From positions 1 to 56,628 of the forward strand of contig NZ_ANBM01000013.1 of NCBI RefSeq assembly GCF_002100115.1: 56,628 bases of DNA. Direction: 5' to 3'. Shown piece by piece: positions 1 through 7,153 of this stretch (positions are counted from its first letter, which is position 1; each line of letters begins with the position of its first letter). The position numbers and the translations under genes are program-made. The DNA comes from Anaerovibrio sp. JC8 (GTDB lineage Bacteria > Bacillota > Negativicutes > Selenomonadales > Selenomonadaceae). The notes below the pieces were generated by a model. It searched no databases and was not told the origin of the DNA. It was given only the letters and a program-made list of their open reading frames with translations.

Positions 1-28
1 TTGGCAAATAAGGTCTTTTTTTTTTATA

Positions 29-922
29 TCATTTTTGGTTGTCGACGGCATTTTCCAGCAGGGCCTTTTGGGCGGTAATATGTTTTTTTATGCTTTCGTA
101 GTCACCCTTTTCCAACAGGGCGTATATCAGGCGGTAGCTGTGCCGCATATCGTGGCGCAGTACGGAAAGTGCCTTTTCGTTCTCCTGCATTATCTGTGTA
201 TGCTCCTTCAGGTTTTGACGCTGCCTTGTAAGTCGTTCCCTGTTTTCCATCAGCTTTTTATGCTGCTGTTCTTCATTGGAGTTGTAATGAACGATGGAGT
301 ATATAACGAAGAAGAACAGAGGAATGGCCAGCCGGCTTAATCGGTCGCTTAATTCCGGCAGGAAGGTAACATTGGAGATGGAAATGATACAGCCCACATA
401 GACGGAAAGAGGCAAAACGGCTATATACCAGCGGAGCTTGGTGTCGGAAACCAGCTGGTCGTCAGGCAAGAGGCTGGTGAAGAGCCGGTTTCCCCAAGGA
501 TATATCAGCAAAAAGAGGAATATCCATATAACAAGCTCCTGGGGCAGCAATATGGCTGTCATGGTAGAATGCATCACAGTAAGGATAATTCCGGAGGTGG
601 AATGGAGCATAAAGGCGTAGAGAGCCTGAATACCCAATACAAAGAGGTGCTGCGGCAAGCGATGGGGTATATGAATTATGGAAATAATCAGATATGGTGT
701 CATGCCAAAGAAAAAGAGAAGCTTGTATGTAACCATGGTTATTCCCAATGAATACGTGACAGCAAAATTAATCGACAGGCCGAAAATACTCCATATAAGT
801 AAATTACGCCACATGGCAACAGAATCTTTTGGGTCAATAACCTGGCTGAAGGGCAAATACCGCAGGTAGGCTCCAGCCAGCTGTATTATGGTGACTAAAA
901 GGGCGTAGGAGAAAGCTAGCAT
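29..922 (-). CDS. AgrC-like sensor protein with His box but no ATPase domain
   Basis: This 297-residue protein has about six hydrophobic segments over residues 1-210, then a charged coiled coil (about 215-250), then a GHKL-type phosphoacceptor helix containing LRHDMRHSYRL. The expected HATPase domain is absent because the frame ends right after the second dimerisation helix. Its ATG lies inside the last codons of the upstream kinase gene (7-nt overlap), so the two are probably translationally coupled. Known AgrC/ComD-type kinases carry the same N-terminal membrane sensor and a C-terminal ATPase of about 130 residues. Here that domain is missing, either truly or because of a frameshift near an A10 run just past the stop. 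Only 28 bases remain to the window edge, so the two cannot be told apart. A partner LytTR response regulator, if any, would lie outside the window. Confidence 0.7.
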   Translation of the reverse strand: MLAFSYALLVTIIQLAGAYLRYLPFSQVIDPKDSVAMWRNLLIWSIFGLSINFAVTYSLGITMVTYKLLFFFGMTPYLIISIIHIPHRLPQHLFVLGIQALYAFMLHSTSGIILTVMHSTMTAILLPQELVIWIFLFLLIYPWGNRLFTSLLPDDQLVSDTKLRWYIAVLPLSVYVGCIISISNVTFLPELSDRLSRLAIPLFFFVIYSIVHYNSNEEQQHKKLMENRERLTRQRQNLKEHTQIMQENEKALSVLRHDMRHSYRLIYALLEKGDYESIKKHITAQKALLENAVDNQK

Positions 923-2256
923 GACTTATTATCCCTCCAGTACAAGAATAGATTAACCTGATTATTTTTCTGGGTAAAGGTGGCATAGCCATGGTATTTT
1001 TCCAAAAACAATTTCAGCGAAACCATGCCAATGCCGTGGCCCTGTCTGGTGGCACGGGGCAGTCCTTCCTCATCCAGATCAATAGGCGTGGAGCAAGGAT
1101 TGGTTATGGATATTACACATTGCTGGCCATTATGCTGTATTTTCAAAGTTATTTCCAAATCCTCATGGCCTTTATCCTGCTCCTTAATGCAGGCCTGAAG
1201 GGCATTTTCCAGCAGATTTGACAGCAATATGCTCAAGTCATTTTCATCAGTAGTGAAATTGGATGGCAGATTTACCTTGGGAGAAAAATTTATTCCCAGC
1301 TTTTGGGTACGGGAATTATAAATGGAAATAGCCGTGTTGATAATCGGTGAGTCGGAATAGGAAAGAATGGCGGCAGAGGGCAACTTTTGCTCCTGCTTTT
1401 GAAGAAATGCCTTTATCTCGTCACCCTTTTGGGCCTCAATCAGGTCCAGCAGACGGTCATAGCTGGCAAGGAAAGTTTGGCGGAACTTCTTGATCATGGT
1501 CCTGTTTTTTTGCAGCATAAGGCGGTGCTCCACCAAGGAAACCATCTCGTTGGACAGCTGCTGATTATCCATAAGAAGCAGCTTTTTGTCCTTGTACTGC
1601 CTTGCTGCAATTTGTACATAGTGATAGCAGCACAGGAAAACCAGAGGAAGATAAAAGCGGGACAGCCTTTGCTCCCACGAGGATAACAGGGTATTGTCAA
1701 TGGTCAAGACTATGTGAGCAATAAAAATGGACAGGGGCAGGCTGGCAATATAGAGGCCAATGTTTTTATCCCGAAAGAACTCATCAAGAGGCAGCAGACG
1801 GGAGAAAAAGTGCCGTTCTATTGGAAGCAGCAGAATAAACAGCAGTATATTCATCAAGGTAAAAATAAGTGTGGTCAGTATATAATGCATTTCATTGAAA
1901 AAAGTAACCAGAATAAAGCTGCTGAGAGTATACAGGAAAAAGCTCCAGATGCCCGACATTCCCAGTACAAAGACATGAAGGGAAATATGGCGGGGGATGG
2001 CCAGCAGAAATATGAGGAAGTAGGGAATCCACCCTAGAATAAGCAGGGTTTTATAGGTAATGGTGCTAAGGACCAAATCGTTTAAAATATCATAATATAT
2101 AAAGCAGCTGAGGGCTGCAAAGCCTGCTACGGAGCACCATAGACGCTGAATATCCTCGCTGTTCATTTCCTTTTTGAAGGCCAAAAAACGGAGATATGCA
2201 TGGGCACTCTGGAGCACTGCGATGGAAATACATATTGGAATAATAAGGTTATTCAT
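916..2256 (-). CDS. AgrC-type GHKL sensor kinase lacking the canonical His
   Basis: This 446-residue protein has a six-segment membrane sensor (about residues 1-210), a coiled coil, a dimerisation region (about 250-290) and a GHKL HATPase_c_5 domain (about 320-440). The N-box LLENALQAC and G-box GHGIGM are intact, so ATP binding is likely. In the His-box region the sequence is FRQTFLASYDRLL; aligned by eye with the downstream sister protein (LRHDMRHSYRLI), the phosphoacceptor His-Asp is Gln-Thr. It heads a two-gene minus-strand operon with an ACGAGG-like ribosome site. Family knowledge suggests peptide or small-molecule sensing at the inner membrane. The loss of His suggests it phosphorylates its partner or another protein. 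Confidence 0.75.
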   Translation of the reverse strand: MNNLIIPICISIAVLQSAHAYLRFLAFKKEMNSEDIQRLWCSVAGFAALSCFIYYDILNDLVLSTITYKTLLILGWIPYFLIFLLAIPRHISLHVFVLGMSGIWSFFLYTLSSFILVTFFNEMHYILTTLIFTLMNILLFILLLPIERHFFSRLLPLDEFFRDKNIGLYIASLPLSIFIAHIVLTIDNTLLSSWEQRLSRFYLPLVFLCCYHYVQIAARQYKDKKLLLMDNQQLSNEMVSLVEHRLMLQKNRTMIKKFRQTFLASYDRLLDLIEAQKGDEIKAFLQKQEQKLPSAAILSYSDSPIINTAISIYNSRTQKLGINFSPKVNLPSNFTTDENDLSILLSNLLENALQACIKEQDKGHEDLEITLKIQHNGQQCVISITNPCSTPIDLDEEGLPRATRQGHGIGMVSLKLFLEKYHGYATFTQKNNQVNLFLYWRDNKSC

Positions 2257-2299
2257 CGGGAACCTCGTTTAAAAATAATTAGCCGAAATATACGGATAC

Positions 2300-2317
2300 T
2301 ATAACAAAAAAGTTATA
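2300..2317. repeat. Inverted repeat in kinase/lipoprotein intergenic region
   Basis: A perfect 6-bp inverted repeat, TATAAC and GTTATA, is separated by six adenines. It lies between the divergent kinase operon and lipoprotein gene, just upstream of the kinase start. It could be a small operator or part of the AT-rich promoter for the minus-strand operon; nothing in the sequence decides this. Confidence 0.35.
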
Positions 2318-2337
2318 TTAGAAAAGTCAAAAGGTCT

Positions 2338-2380
2338 AAAAATCGACCACTTTTTGCAAAAATCGACCACTTTTTGCAAA
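2338..2380 (+). promoter_or_regulatory. Perfect 20-bp tandem direct repeat, candidate operator
   Basis: The unit starting AATCGACCAC (2341-2360) is repeated exactly at 2361-2380, and the three preceding adenines extend the match to 43 bp with period 20. It ends 4 bp before a plausible -35 box. Two direct repeats about two helical turns apart next to -35 are what LytTR (AgrA/ComE) response regulators recognise (9-bp repeats, period about 21). Its position beside AgrC-like kinases fits. The binding protein is inferred. Confidence 0.5.
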
Positions 2381-2384
2381 GTCG

Positions 2385-2413
2385 TTGAAATTGACTGAAT
2401 TTTTTTATAGAAT
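2385..2413 (+). promoter_or_regulatory. Putative sigma-70 promoter of the lipoprotein gene
   Basis: TTGAAA (2385-2390), a 17-bp spacer and TAGAAT (2408-2413) make a reasonable vegetative promoter about 90 bp upstream of the lipoprotein start. It lies immediately downstream of the 20-bp direct repeats, which suggests activator-dependent transcription. Confidence 0.5.
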
Positions 2414-2504
2414 GGAGTTGTCCAATGAGGGGGAAAATATTCTTCCCCTTAGTAGACAATACCATGATGGCAGATAATATTCAAGTTCAGGGAGGAAAAA
2501 CAAA

Positions 2505-3158
2505 ATGATGAAAAAATTGCTGTTAGGGTTGGTGGCCTTGATTGCCATTTTCGCTATCGCAGGATGTGGCACCGAGAAACCAAAAGACAGCGCAGACAAG
2601 GCTGTTTTAGGTTATTCCGAGATAATGGCCTACGGTGTATCAGATAGCATGGCAGCTACTGGTATGACCAAGAAGCAGGAGGAAGAAATTCAGGAGGCGG
2701 TAATTGGCGATTTGTTGAAGTCCTTTGCCCAGTTCCCACTGAATGATGCAAATGTTGAAAATGTAACTGCTTCATATATCACCAAGATGAAGGCAGCTAT
2801 GCAGATCCAGACCAAGGTTAAGAAGGATGATGCTGAGCATCCTGTAGTTGAGGTCACTGCCAATGTTATTGATCAGGCAGGTGCTGATAAGCTGGCTAGC
2901 ACTAGTGAGGATATTATTGCTCTTGGTGTTGTATTGGGTGCCCTGCAGGCTAATGGCTATACTGTAGAGCAGTTCAAGCAGGATCCTGATTTCCAGAAGG
3001 CTACTATTGAGTGCATTGATAACTACATCAACGCTATTCCACTTAAGATGGGCCAGACCTATGAGTGCAAGTGTGAAATCGTTAAGGGTGACGATGGAAA
3101 GACTTATTGGGCACCAGTTGATGTTGATGGCCTGAAGAAGTTTGTAAACGGTTTGTAA
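2505..3158 (+). CDS. Secreted lipoprotein of unknown function
   Basis: This 217-residue protein begins with a lipoprotein signal peptide ending in AIAGC, so Cys21 should be lipidated. The mature part is hydrophilic and mostly helical with one short beta-rich stretch (about residues 100-125). It resembles in style the small DUF5105-like lipoproteins of Firmicutes, but I cannot confirm that family. A GGGAGGA ribosome site precedes ATG-ATG. It is followed 67 nt later by a tiny secreted protein with no terminator between them, so they probably form one transcript. The direct repeats upstream make it a likely target of a quorum-type regulator. Confidence 0.8.
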   Translation: MMKKLLLGLVALIAIFAIAGCGTEKPKDSADKAVLGYSEIMAYGVSDSMAATGMTKKQEEEIQEAVIGDLLKSFAQFPLNDANVENVTASYITKMKAAMQIQTKVKKDDAEHPVVEVTANVIDQAGADKLASTSEDIIALGVVLGALQANGYTVEQFKQDPDFQKATIECIDNYINAIPLKMGQTYECKCEIVKGDDGKTYWAPVDVDGLKKFVNGL

Positions 3159-3225
3159 TTCTGTGAGACACTATCATGGTATGTAAGTGAGGAAAATTTT
3201 TTGATAATTGAGAGGAGATAATGAT

Positions 3226-3426
3226 ATGAAAAAGTTTGGTATGATTTTGGCAGCTATGGTTTTTGCTTTGGGAACTCAGATGGTAAGTGCAGCTTCCTTG
3301 GACTGCAGTGCAACTACTTCCAATTACACTTTGATGGATGAAGAGGTTACCCTTATTGTTGATGAGCCTGTAGAGTCCGGCGATATTCTCGTTGATGAGG
3401 ATGGCGGCGTTTGGGAAGTACAGTAA
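3226..3426 (+). CDS. Small secreted acidic protein
   Basis: The start is ATG at 3226, preceded by AGAGGAGA at good spacing; an upstream in-frame codon at 3208 lacks such a site. The product is 66 residues, with a signal peptide of about 22 residues ending in VSA, and an acidic mature part of about 44 residues with a single Cys. No family is recognised. It shares a transcript with the upstream lipoprotein and is closed by a strong terminator. A role as an exported signal or periplasmic modulator would be speculation. Confidence 0.65.
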   Translation: MKKFGMILAAMVFALGTQMVSAASLDCSATTSNYTLMDEEVTLIVDEPVESGDILVDEDGGVWEVQ

Positions 3427-3501
3427 AAATTTACCCTTCTTGTTGAGTTGAATGGTCCATCAGGAATGGTGAGTCATACAGCTCGGAGGTTATAAAATAA
3501 A

Positions 3502-3526
3502 GGCGCGAATTTTTGTCGCGCCTTTT
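3502..3526 (+). terminator. Rho-independent terminator
   Basis: A 7-bp GC stem (GGCGCGA / TCGCGCC) with a 7-nt loop is followed by TTTTGTCTT. It ends the lipoprotein and small-protein transcript, 20 nt before the ion channel start. Confidence 0.85.
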
Positions 3527-3546
3527 GTCTTGAGGAGTATACCAGA

Positions 3547-4359
3547 ATGGAAATGCTACAGAAAGCACTTGATTGGAAGCATACCCAGAAAATCATTACC
3601 TTTGTTATTATTTTAAATGCAGTTGTATTGGGTATATTGACAGACAGGTCATTGACAGCGGAACAGGTTTATCTTCTGGAGGCCGTGGATAAGGCTTGTT
3701 TGGTAATATTTGTAATAGAGCTGGTGGCCAAGCTGTTGGTCTATCGGCGGAATTTCTGGTCAGATGCCTGGAATATTTTTGATTTTGTTGTTGTGGCCAG
3801 CTCCATAATCTTTATTTCTTCCAATGTATCTATTATACGAGCATTTCGTATTTTTAGATTGTTGAAGGCCTTGGCAGAATTTCCAGAGCTTCAGATATTG
3901 GTTTCCGCCATGTTAAAGGCCATACCTAGTATGTCCTGGGCATTGGTACTTTTGTTTATTATATTTTATATTTTTGCAGTTTTCGGCAGCGCACTGTATG
4001 GTGACACCTTCCCTGAGTTGTTTGGTGGTGTTGGCGGATCCATGTTCACCTTGTTCCAGGTCATGACCTTTGAATCCTGGGCAACCGCAGTGGCCAGACC
4101 GATAATGGAAATACATCCTTTTGCATGGGTTTACTTCCTGATATTCATTCTCCTTACTTCCATTACTTTGCTGAATGTAATGGTAGGTATCGTGGTAGAG
4201 GCTGTGGGTACTATTTCTGAGGCCGCCAAGAAAAAGCAGGCTGCCAAGGAGGCTGAAGAGGCAAAGGCCGCAGGATATGAAGCCGATGAGGTGGAAGAAG
4301 AAATTCGTAAGCATTTTGAACAAATTGAAGAATTGCTGAGGGAAAGACGTTCATCGTAA
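3547..4359 (+). CDS. BacNav-type voltage-gated sodium channel
   Basis: This 270-residue six-transmembrane channel subunit would act as an inner-membrane tetramer. S1 (about residues 17-33), S2 (about 47-66) and S3 (about 72-90) carry the acidic and Asn residues of the voltage sensor. S4 carries charges every third residue at R98, R101, R104 and K107. S5 and the pore follow; the selectivity filter is TFESW (174-178), versus TLESW in NaChBac, so E176 is the ring glutamate of Na+-selective channels. S6 spans about 193-217. The tail (about 225-268) is a charged coiled coil, as in BacNav tetramerisation domains. It is a single gene flanked by terminators. Na+ selectivity is inferred from family. 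Confidence 0.88.
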   Translation: MEMLQKALDWKHTQKIITFVIILNAVVLGILTDRSLTAEQVYLLEAVDKACLVIFVIELVAKLLVYRRNFWSDAWNIFDFVVVASSIIFISSNVSIIRAFRIFRLLKALAEFPELQILVSAMLKAIPSMSWALVLLFIIFYIFAVFGSALYGDTFPELFGGVGGSMFTLFQVMTFESWATAVARPIMEIHPFAWVYFLIFILLTSITLLNVMVGIVVEAVGTISEAAKKKQAAKEAEEAKAAGYEADEVEEEIRKHFEQIEELLRERRSS

Positions 4360-4370
4360 TGAAATTAAAG

Positions 4371-4401
4371 CACCTGCCAGTATTTTCTGGCGGGTGTTTT
4401 T
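4371..4401 (+). terminator. Rho-independent terminator of the channel gene
   Basis: Ten-bp arms CACCTGCCAG and CTGGCGGGTG (one G-T pair) with a 6-nt loop are followed by TTTTT, 11 nt after the channel stop codon. Confidence 0.9.
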
Positions 4402-4420
4402 CGGCTATAACGAGCTTTAA

Positions 4421-4564
4421 GATGTCCCCCACCTCTTTAGGTGGGGGAAACAAACTACAACAGCTGGCGAGCATATCTCCCAGCTCGTTGCGACACGAAC
4501 GAAGTGAGTTAGTCCTTTAGGGAAACGCTAATTGGAAGATTTTTCTTCTAAAGAAGAAAAATTT
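4421..4564. mobile_element. Possible IS200/IS605-type end remnant (hairpin-rich, non-coding)
   Basis: A strong hairpin (CCCCCACCT 4426-4434, loop CTTT, AGGTGGGGG 4439-4447) followed by GAAAC resembles the subterminal palindromes at right ends of IS200/IS605 elements and the 3' RNA region of tnpB. It is followed by mixed-structure DNA and by a second near-perfect hairpin (4538-4563, arms starting GATTTTTCTTC) with no U-tract. No transposase or tnpB reading frame is present. It could be a miniature element, a solo end, or an unrelated structured RNA. Confidence 0.4.
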
Positions 4565-4619
4565 GAACAATGGCGTTATAATATTATCTGAATAATTTTT
4601 CATTTTATGGGGGGATATT

Positions 4620-5177
4620 ATGCTACGGGTAAGTGGAATTCTTTCAGTGATTATATTGGCAGTTATAATTTTTGCCGGTGTGGGCACGTACAACAAAATT
4701 CAGCAGGCAAGAATCAATGTGGATGCCCAGTATGGGCAGGTGGAAAATCAAATACAGCGACGGGCTGATTTGATACCGAATCTGGTAGCTACGGTAAAGG
4801 GCTATATGAAGTATGAGGAAAAGGTTCTGACTGAGGTTACGGCAGCCAGGGCCCAGGTAATGGAAGCAAAGTCCGCAGAGGAAATGGCAACGGCGGATAC
4901 TGCTCTTACAGGTGCATTGGGACGCCTGATTGCCGTGGCAGAAAATTATCCAGAGCTGAAGGCTGATGCCCATTTTACTGAGCTGATGCGTGAAATTTCC
5001 GGCTCTGAAAATCGCATTGCCGTGGCACGGAAGGACTACAATGAGGCCATAAGGGAATATAACGTCATTATCAGCACATTCCCGGGAAATATGTTTGCGG
5101 GTATGATGGGATATGGCAAAATTAATCAGTTTGCGGCTGATGAATCGGCCCACAGCGTTCCGCAGGTGGCCTTCTGA
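4620..5177 (+). CDS. lemA: LemA family protein
   Basis: This 185-residue protein has one N-terminal transmembrane helix (about residues 4-22) and then the helical LemA domain with the family signature around YNKIQQARINVDAQYGQVENQ and RRADLIPNLVATVKGY. Length and architecture match LemA proteins. A GGGGGGA site precedes the ATG. Its TGA overlaps by one base the ATG of the TPM-domain gene, a pairing seen in many bacteria. The biochemical role of LemA is not established. Confidence 0.92.
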   Translation: MLRVSGILSVIILAVIIFAGVGTYNKIQQARINVDAQYGQVENQIQRRADLIPNLVATVKGYMKYEEKVLTEVTAARAQVMEAKSAEEMATADTALTGALGRLIAVAENYPELKADAHFTELMREISGSENRIAVARKDYNEAIREYNVIISTFPGNMFAGMMGYGKINQFAADESAHSVPQVAF

Positions 5178-6100
5178 TGTGGGGGAAACGGGTACTCTGG
5201 CCCTTGGTGCTGGCTTTGATTTTACTGGTGACTCAGGGAATCACCTTCGCAGCCAACATTCCTGCACCGCCAAAGCAGGAAATATATGTGGCTGATTTTG
5301 CCGGCATGATAATGTCAGAGGAAAAGAAGCAAATATTAACACTGGGTCAGGATTTGGACAAGCGCTTTGGAGCCCAGCTGGTGGTGGTAACCGTTGTTTC
5401 CCTTGATGGTGCCTCCATTGAGGAATATGCCAATGAGCTCTTTCGCAAGTGGGGAATCGGTGACAGGAAAAAGAGTAACGGTGTGCTGCTGCTGGTTTCC
5501 AAGTCTGACAGAAAATTCCGCATAGAGGTGGGCTACGGCCTGGAAGGGGCCCTGACTGACGGCTATACCGGGGAGGTACTGGATAATATGGTACCTTATT
5601 TCAAAAAGGGCGATTATTCCGAAGGCATAGCTGAAGGTTATTATATGCTGGCGGGAAAAACCTATGAGGAATATGGGGCAGCTCCACCGGAGGGCTTTGT
5701 TTTTGAGGGGGCGGATAACGCCGGTGGCAGCCAGGCAGATGGAACTCCAGCCAGTGCAGAAAAAGCCGGCACAGAAGCTGCCGCAGAGGCAGAGGACGAC
5801 TTTGAATGGTGGGAGGATATTCTCTATGGGGGCATTTTCCTCATTATTATATTGGTCATTGTCTTTGTTGGTTACCCGTTGTTGGACATTACCGTTACTT
5901 TACTGTTGAATCTGGTATTTTCACTGCTGTTGACAGTGTTATACCTTATAACTCTTGGCCATTTTGGCAGCTTTGGCTTTTCCAGCATATTCGGCCGTGG
6001 AGGCGGAGGCTTCTTCGGCGGTGGCGGTTCCGGAGGTGGCGGAGGCGGTGGCTACGGTGGCGGCTCCTCCGGTGGCGGTGGCTCCTCCGGCGGATGGTAA
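5177..6100 (+). CDS. TPM-domain (YgcG-like) membrane protein with Gly-rich tail
   Basis: This 307-residue protein has a signal peptide (cleavage near ITFA, about residue 26), an extracytoplasmic TPM/DUF477 domain (about residues 36-165), an acidic Ala-rich linker, two transmembrane helices (about 215-265) and a C-terminal Gly/Ser run rich in GGGG that ends in GGW. This is the usual plan of the TPM_phosphatase family, which works with LemA-type partners. The start overlaps the lemA stop by 1 nt (TGATG), so the two are coupled. The GC-rich Gly codons form a local compositional spike near 6000-6090. Confidence 0.9.
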   Translation: MWGKRVLWPLVLALILLVTQGITFAANIPAPPKQEIYVADFAGMIMSEEKKQILTLGQDLDKRFGAQLVVVTVVSLDGASIEEYANELFRKWGIGDRKKSNGVLLLVSKSDRKFRIEVGYGLEGALTDGYTGEVLDNMVPYFKKGDYSEGIAEGYYMLAGKTYEEYGAAPPEGFVFEGADNAGGSQADGTPASAEKAGTEAAAEAEDDFEWWEDILYGGIFLIIILVIVFVGYPLLDITVTLLLNLVFSLLLTVLYLITLGHFGSFGFSSIFGRGGGGFFGGGGSGGGGGGGYGGGSSGGGGSSGGW

Positions 6101-6111
6101 TGTAATAATTT

Positions 6112-6161
6112 CCTCTAAACCTGTCTAAGCAATATTGCTTAAGCAGGTTTAGGGGATTTTT
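6112..6161 (+). terminator. Rho-independent terminator after the LemA/TPM operon
   Basis: The outer arms CCTCTAAACCTG and CAGGTTTAGGGG enclose an inner palindrome around GCAATATTGC, and ATTTTTA follows. The long stem ends 12 nt after the TPM stop codon. Confidence 0.85.
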
Positions 6162-6193
6162 AAGTTAATATATGTTATTATGTTTGACTTTAT

Positions 6194-6221
6194 TTGACAA
6201 CTATAACTAAGATGCTATACT
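6194..6221 (+). promoter_or_regulatory. Promoter of the btuDC pair
   Basis: TTGACA (6194-6199), a 16-bp spacer and TATACT (6216-6221) lie 78 bp upstream of the ATPase gene. The leader is too short to hold a cobalamin riboswitch, so btuDC appear to have their own expression control. Confidence 0.7.
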
Positions 6222-6298
6222 TGTAATGGTTAGATGTAAATTACATAGGAATTTTTAAAGTTTAATATAGAGCATTATTATCAATGGCGGAGTAATTT

Positions 6299-7153
6299 AT
6301 GGAAAAAATATTAAGTGCAAGCAACATAACAACTGGTTATGACAAAAATATTGTAATAACTGATGCTTCATTTGATGTTGGTAGTGGTGAGTTTGTTGGT
6401 ATTATTGGCAAAAATGGGGCCGGTAAGAGTACCCTGCTGAAGTCCCTGCGGGGCTTTTTGCCGTTGGAAAAGGGCAGTATCAGCCTGTTTGATAAGGATA
6501 TAAGGAGCTATTCACAACGGGAGCTGGCAGTGCAGATTGCCTATCTTCAGCAGCAGGTGGAAATGACCTTTGACTACACCGCCCGGGATATGGTTATGGC
6601 AGGGCGTTATCCTTATATGAAGTGGTGGGAGCAGAGCAGTGACCGTGACCAGGAAATAATTGATGCCTGCATGAAATATACGGGGGTTATGGAGCTGGCA
6701 GATACGCCAATCAAGGCTATGTCCGGTGGTCAGCGGCAGAGGGTATATCTGGCCAAGGTGTTGGCCCAGCAGACCCATGTGCTGTTCCTGGATGAGCCGG
6801 CCTCCGGTTTGGATTTGTTTTATCAGGAGGAAATATTCCGCTTTTGTCAGGAAATGTGCAGATATGGCAAGACTGTAATTATGGTGGTTCATGAACTTAA
6901 TCTGGCGGCCAGATACTGTTCACGCCTTATGCTGTTAAAAGAGGGAACCATAATTGCTGACGGCAAGCCTGCTGAGGTATTGACCGACAGCCTGCTTACC
7001 CAGGCCTACGGTGTCGATATTCGTTCCCTGGTAAATAAGGAAACCGGCCATGTGGATATATTTACGGTTCCTGCTCCGGATGATGGGCATAAAAAGGAGC
7101 TGATTGAGACCATAATTGGTGACATTCATCATGGAAAGGACGGTAAAAATTGA
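6299..7153 (+). CDS. btuD: Corrinoid/siderophore ABC transporter ATP-binding protein (BtuD-like)
   Basis: This 284-residue ABC ATPase of the FecE/BtuD/FhuC class has Walker A GKNGAGKST (37-45), Q-loop near residue 85, signature MSGGQRQR (141-148) and Walker B VLFLDEP (161-167). It energises import through the BtuC-like permease encoded next. The two genes overlap by 4 nt (TTGA), which suggests coupling. The substrate is inferred to be cobalamin because the binding protein and TonB receptor downstream sit behind a cobalamin riboswitch. By sequence alone it could serve ferric siderophore or heme. Confidence 0.85.
   Translation: MEKILSASNITTGYDKNIVITDASFDVGSGEFVGIIGKNGAGKSTLLKSLRGFLPLEKGSISLFDKDIRSYSQRELAVQIAYLQQQVEMTFDYTARDMVMAGRYPYMKWWEQSSDRDQEIIDACMKYTGVMELADTPIKAMSGGQRQRVYLAKVLAQQTHVLFLDEPASGLDLFYQEEIFRFCQEMCRYGKTVIMVVHELNLAARYCSRLMLLKEGTIIADGKPAEVLTDSLLTQAYGVDIRSLVNKETGHVDIFTVPAPDDGHKKELIETIIGDIHHGKDGKN

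Noticed and set aside
1-28. Continuation of the 297-residue sensor gene past its stop
   Set aside because: One frame stays open over the last 28 bases, but the encoded residues do not resemble the next kinase segment, and the stretch is too short to call a frameshift.
5980-6095. DNA tandem repeat at the end of the TPM gene
   Set aside because: The GGTGGCGGT-like repetition is just Gly codons of the normal Gly-rich tail of this family.
6161-6298. Fur or iron box before the BtuD-like gene
   Set aside because: ATTATTATCAAT and similar AT-rich bits do not form the 7-1-7 palindrome; the corrinoid riboswitch downstream is a better clue to substrate.
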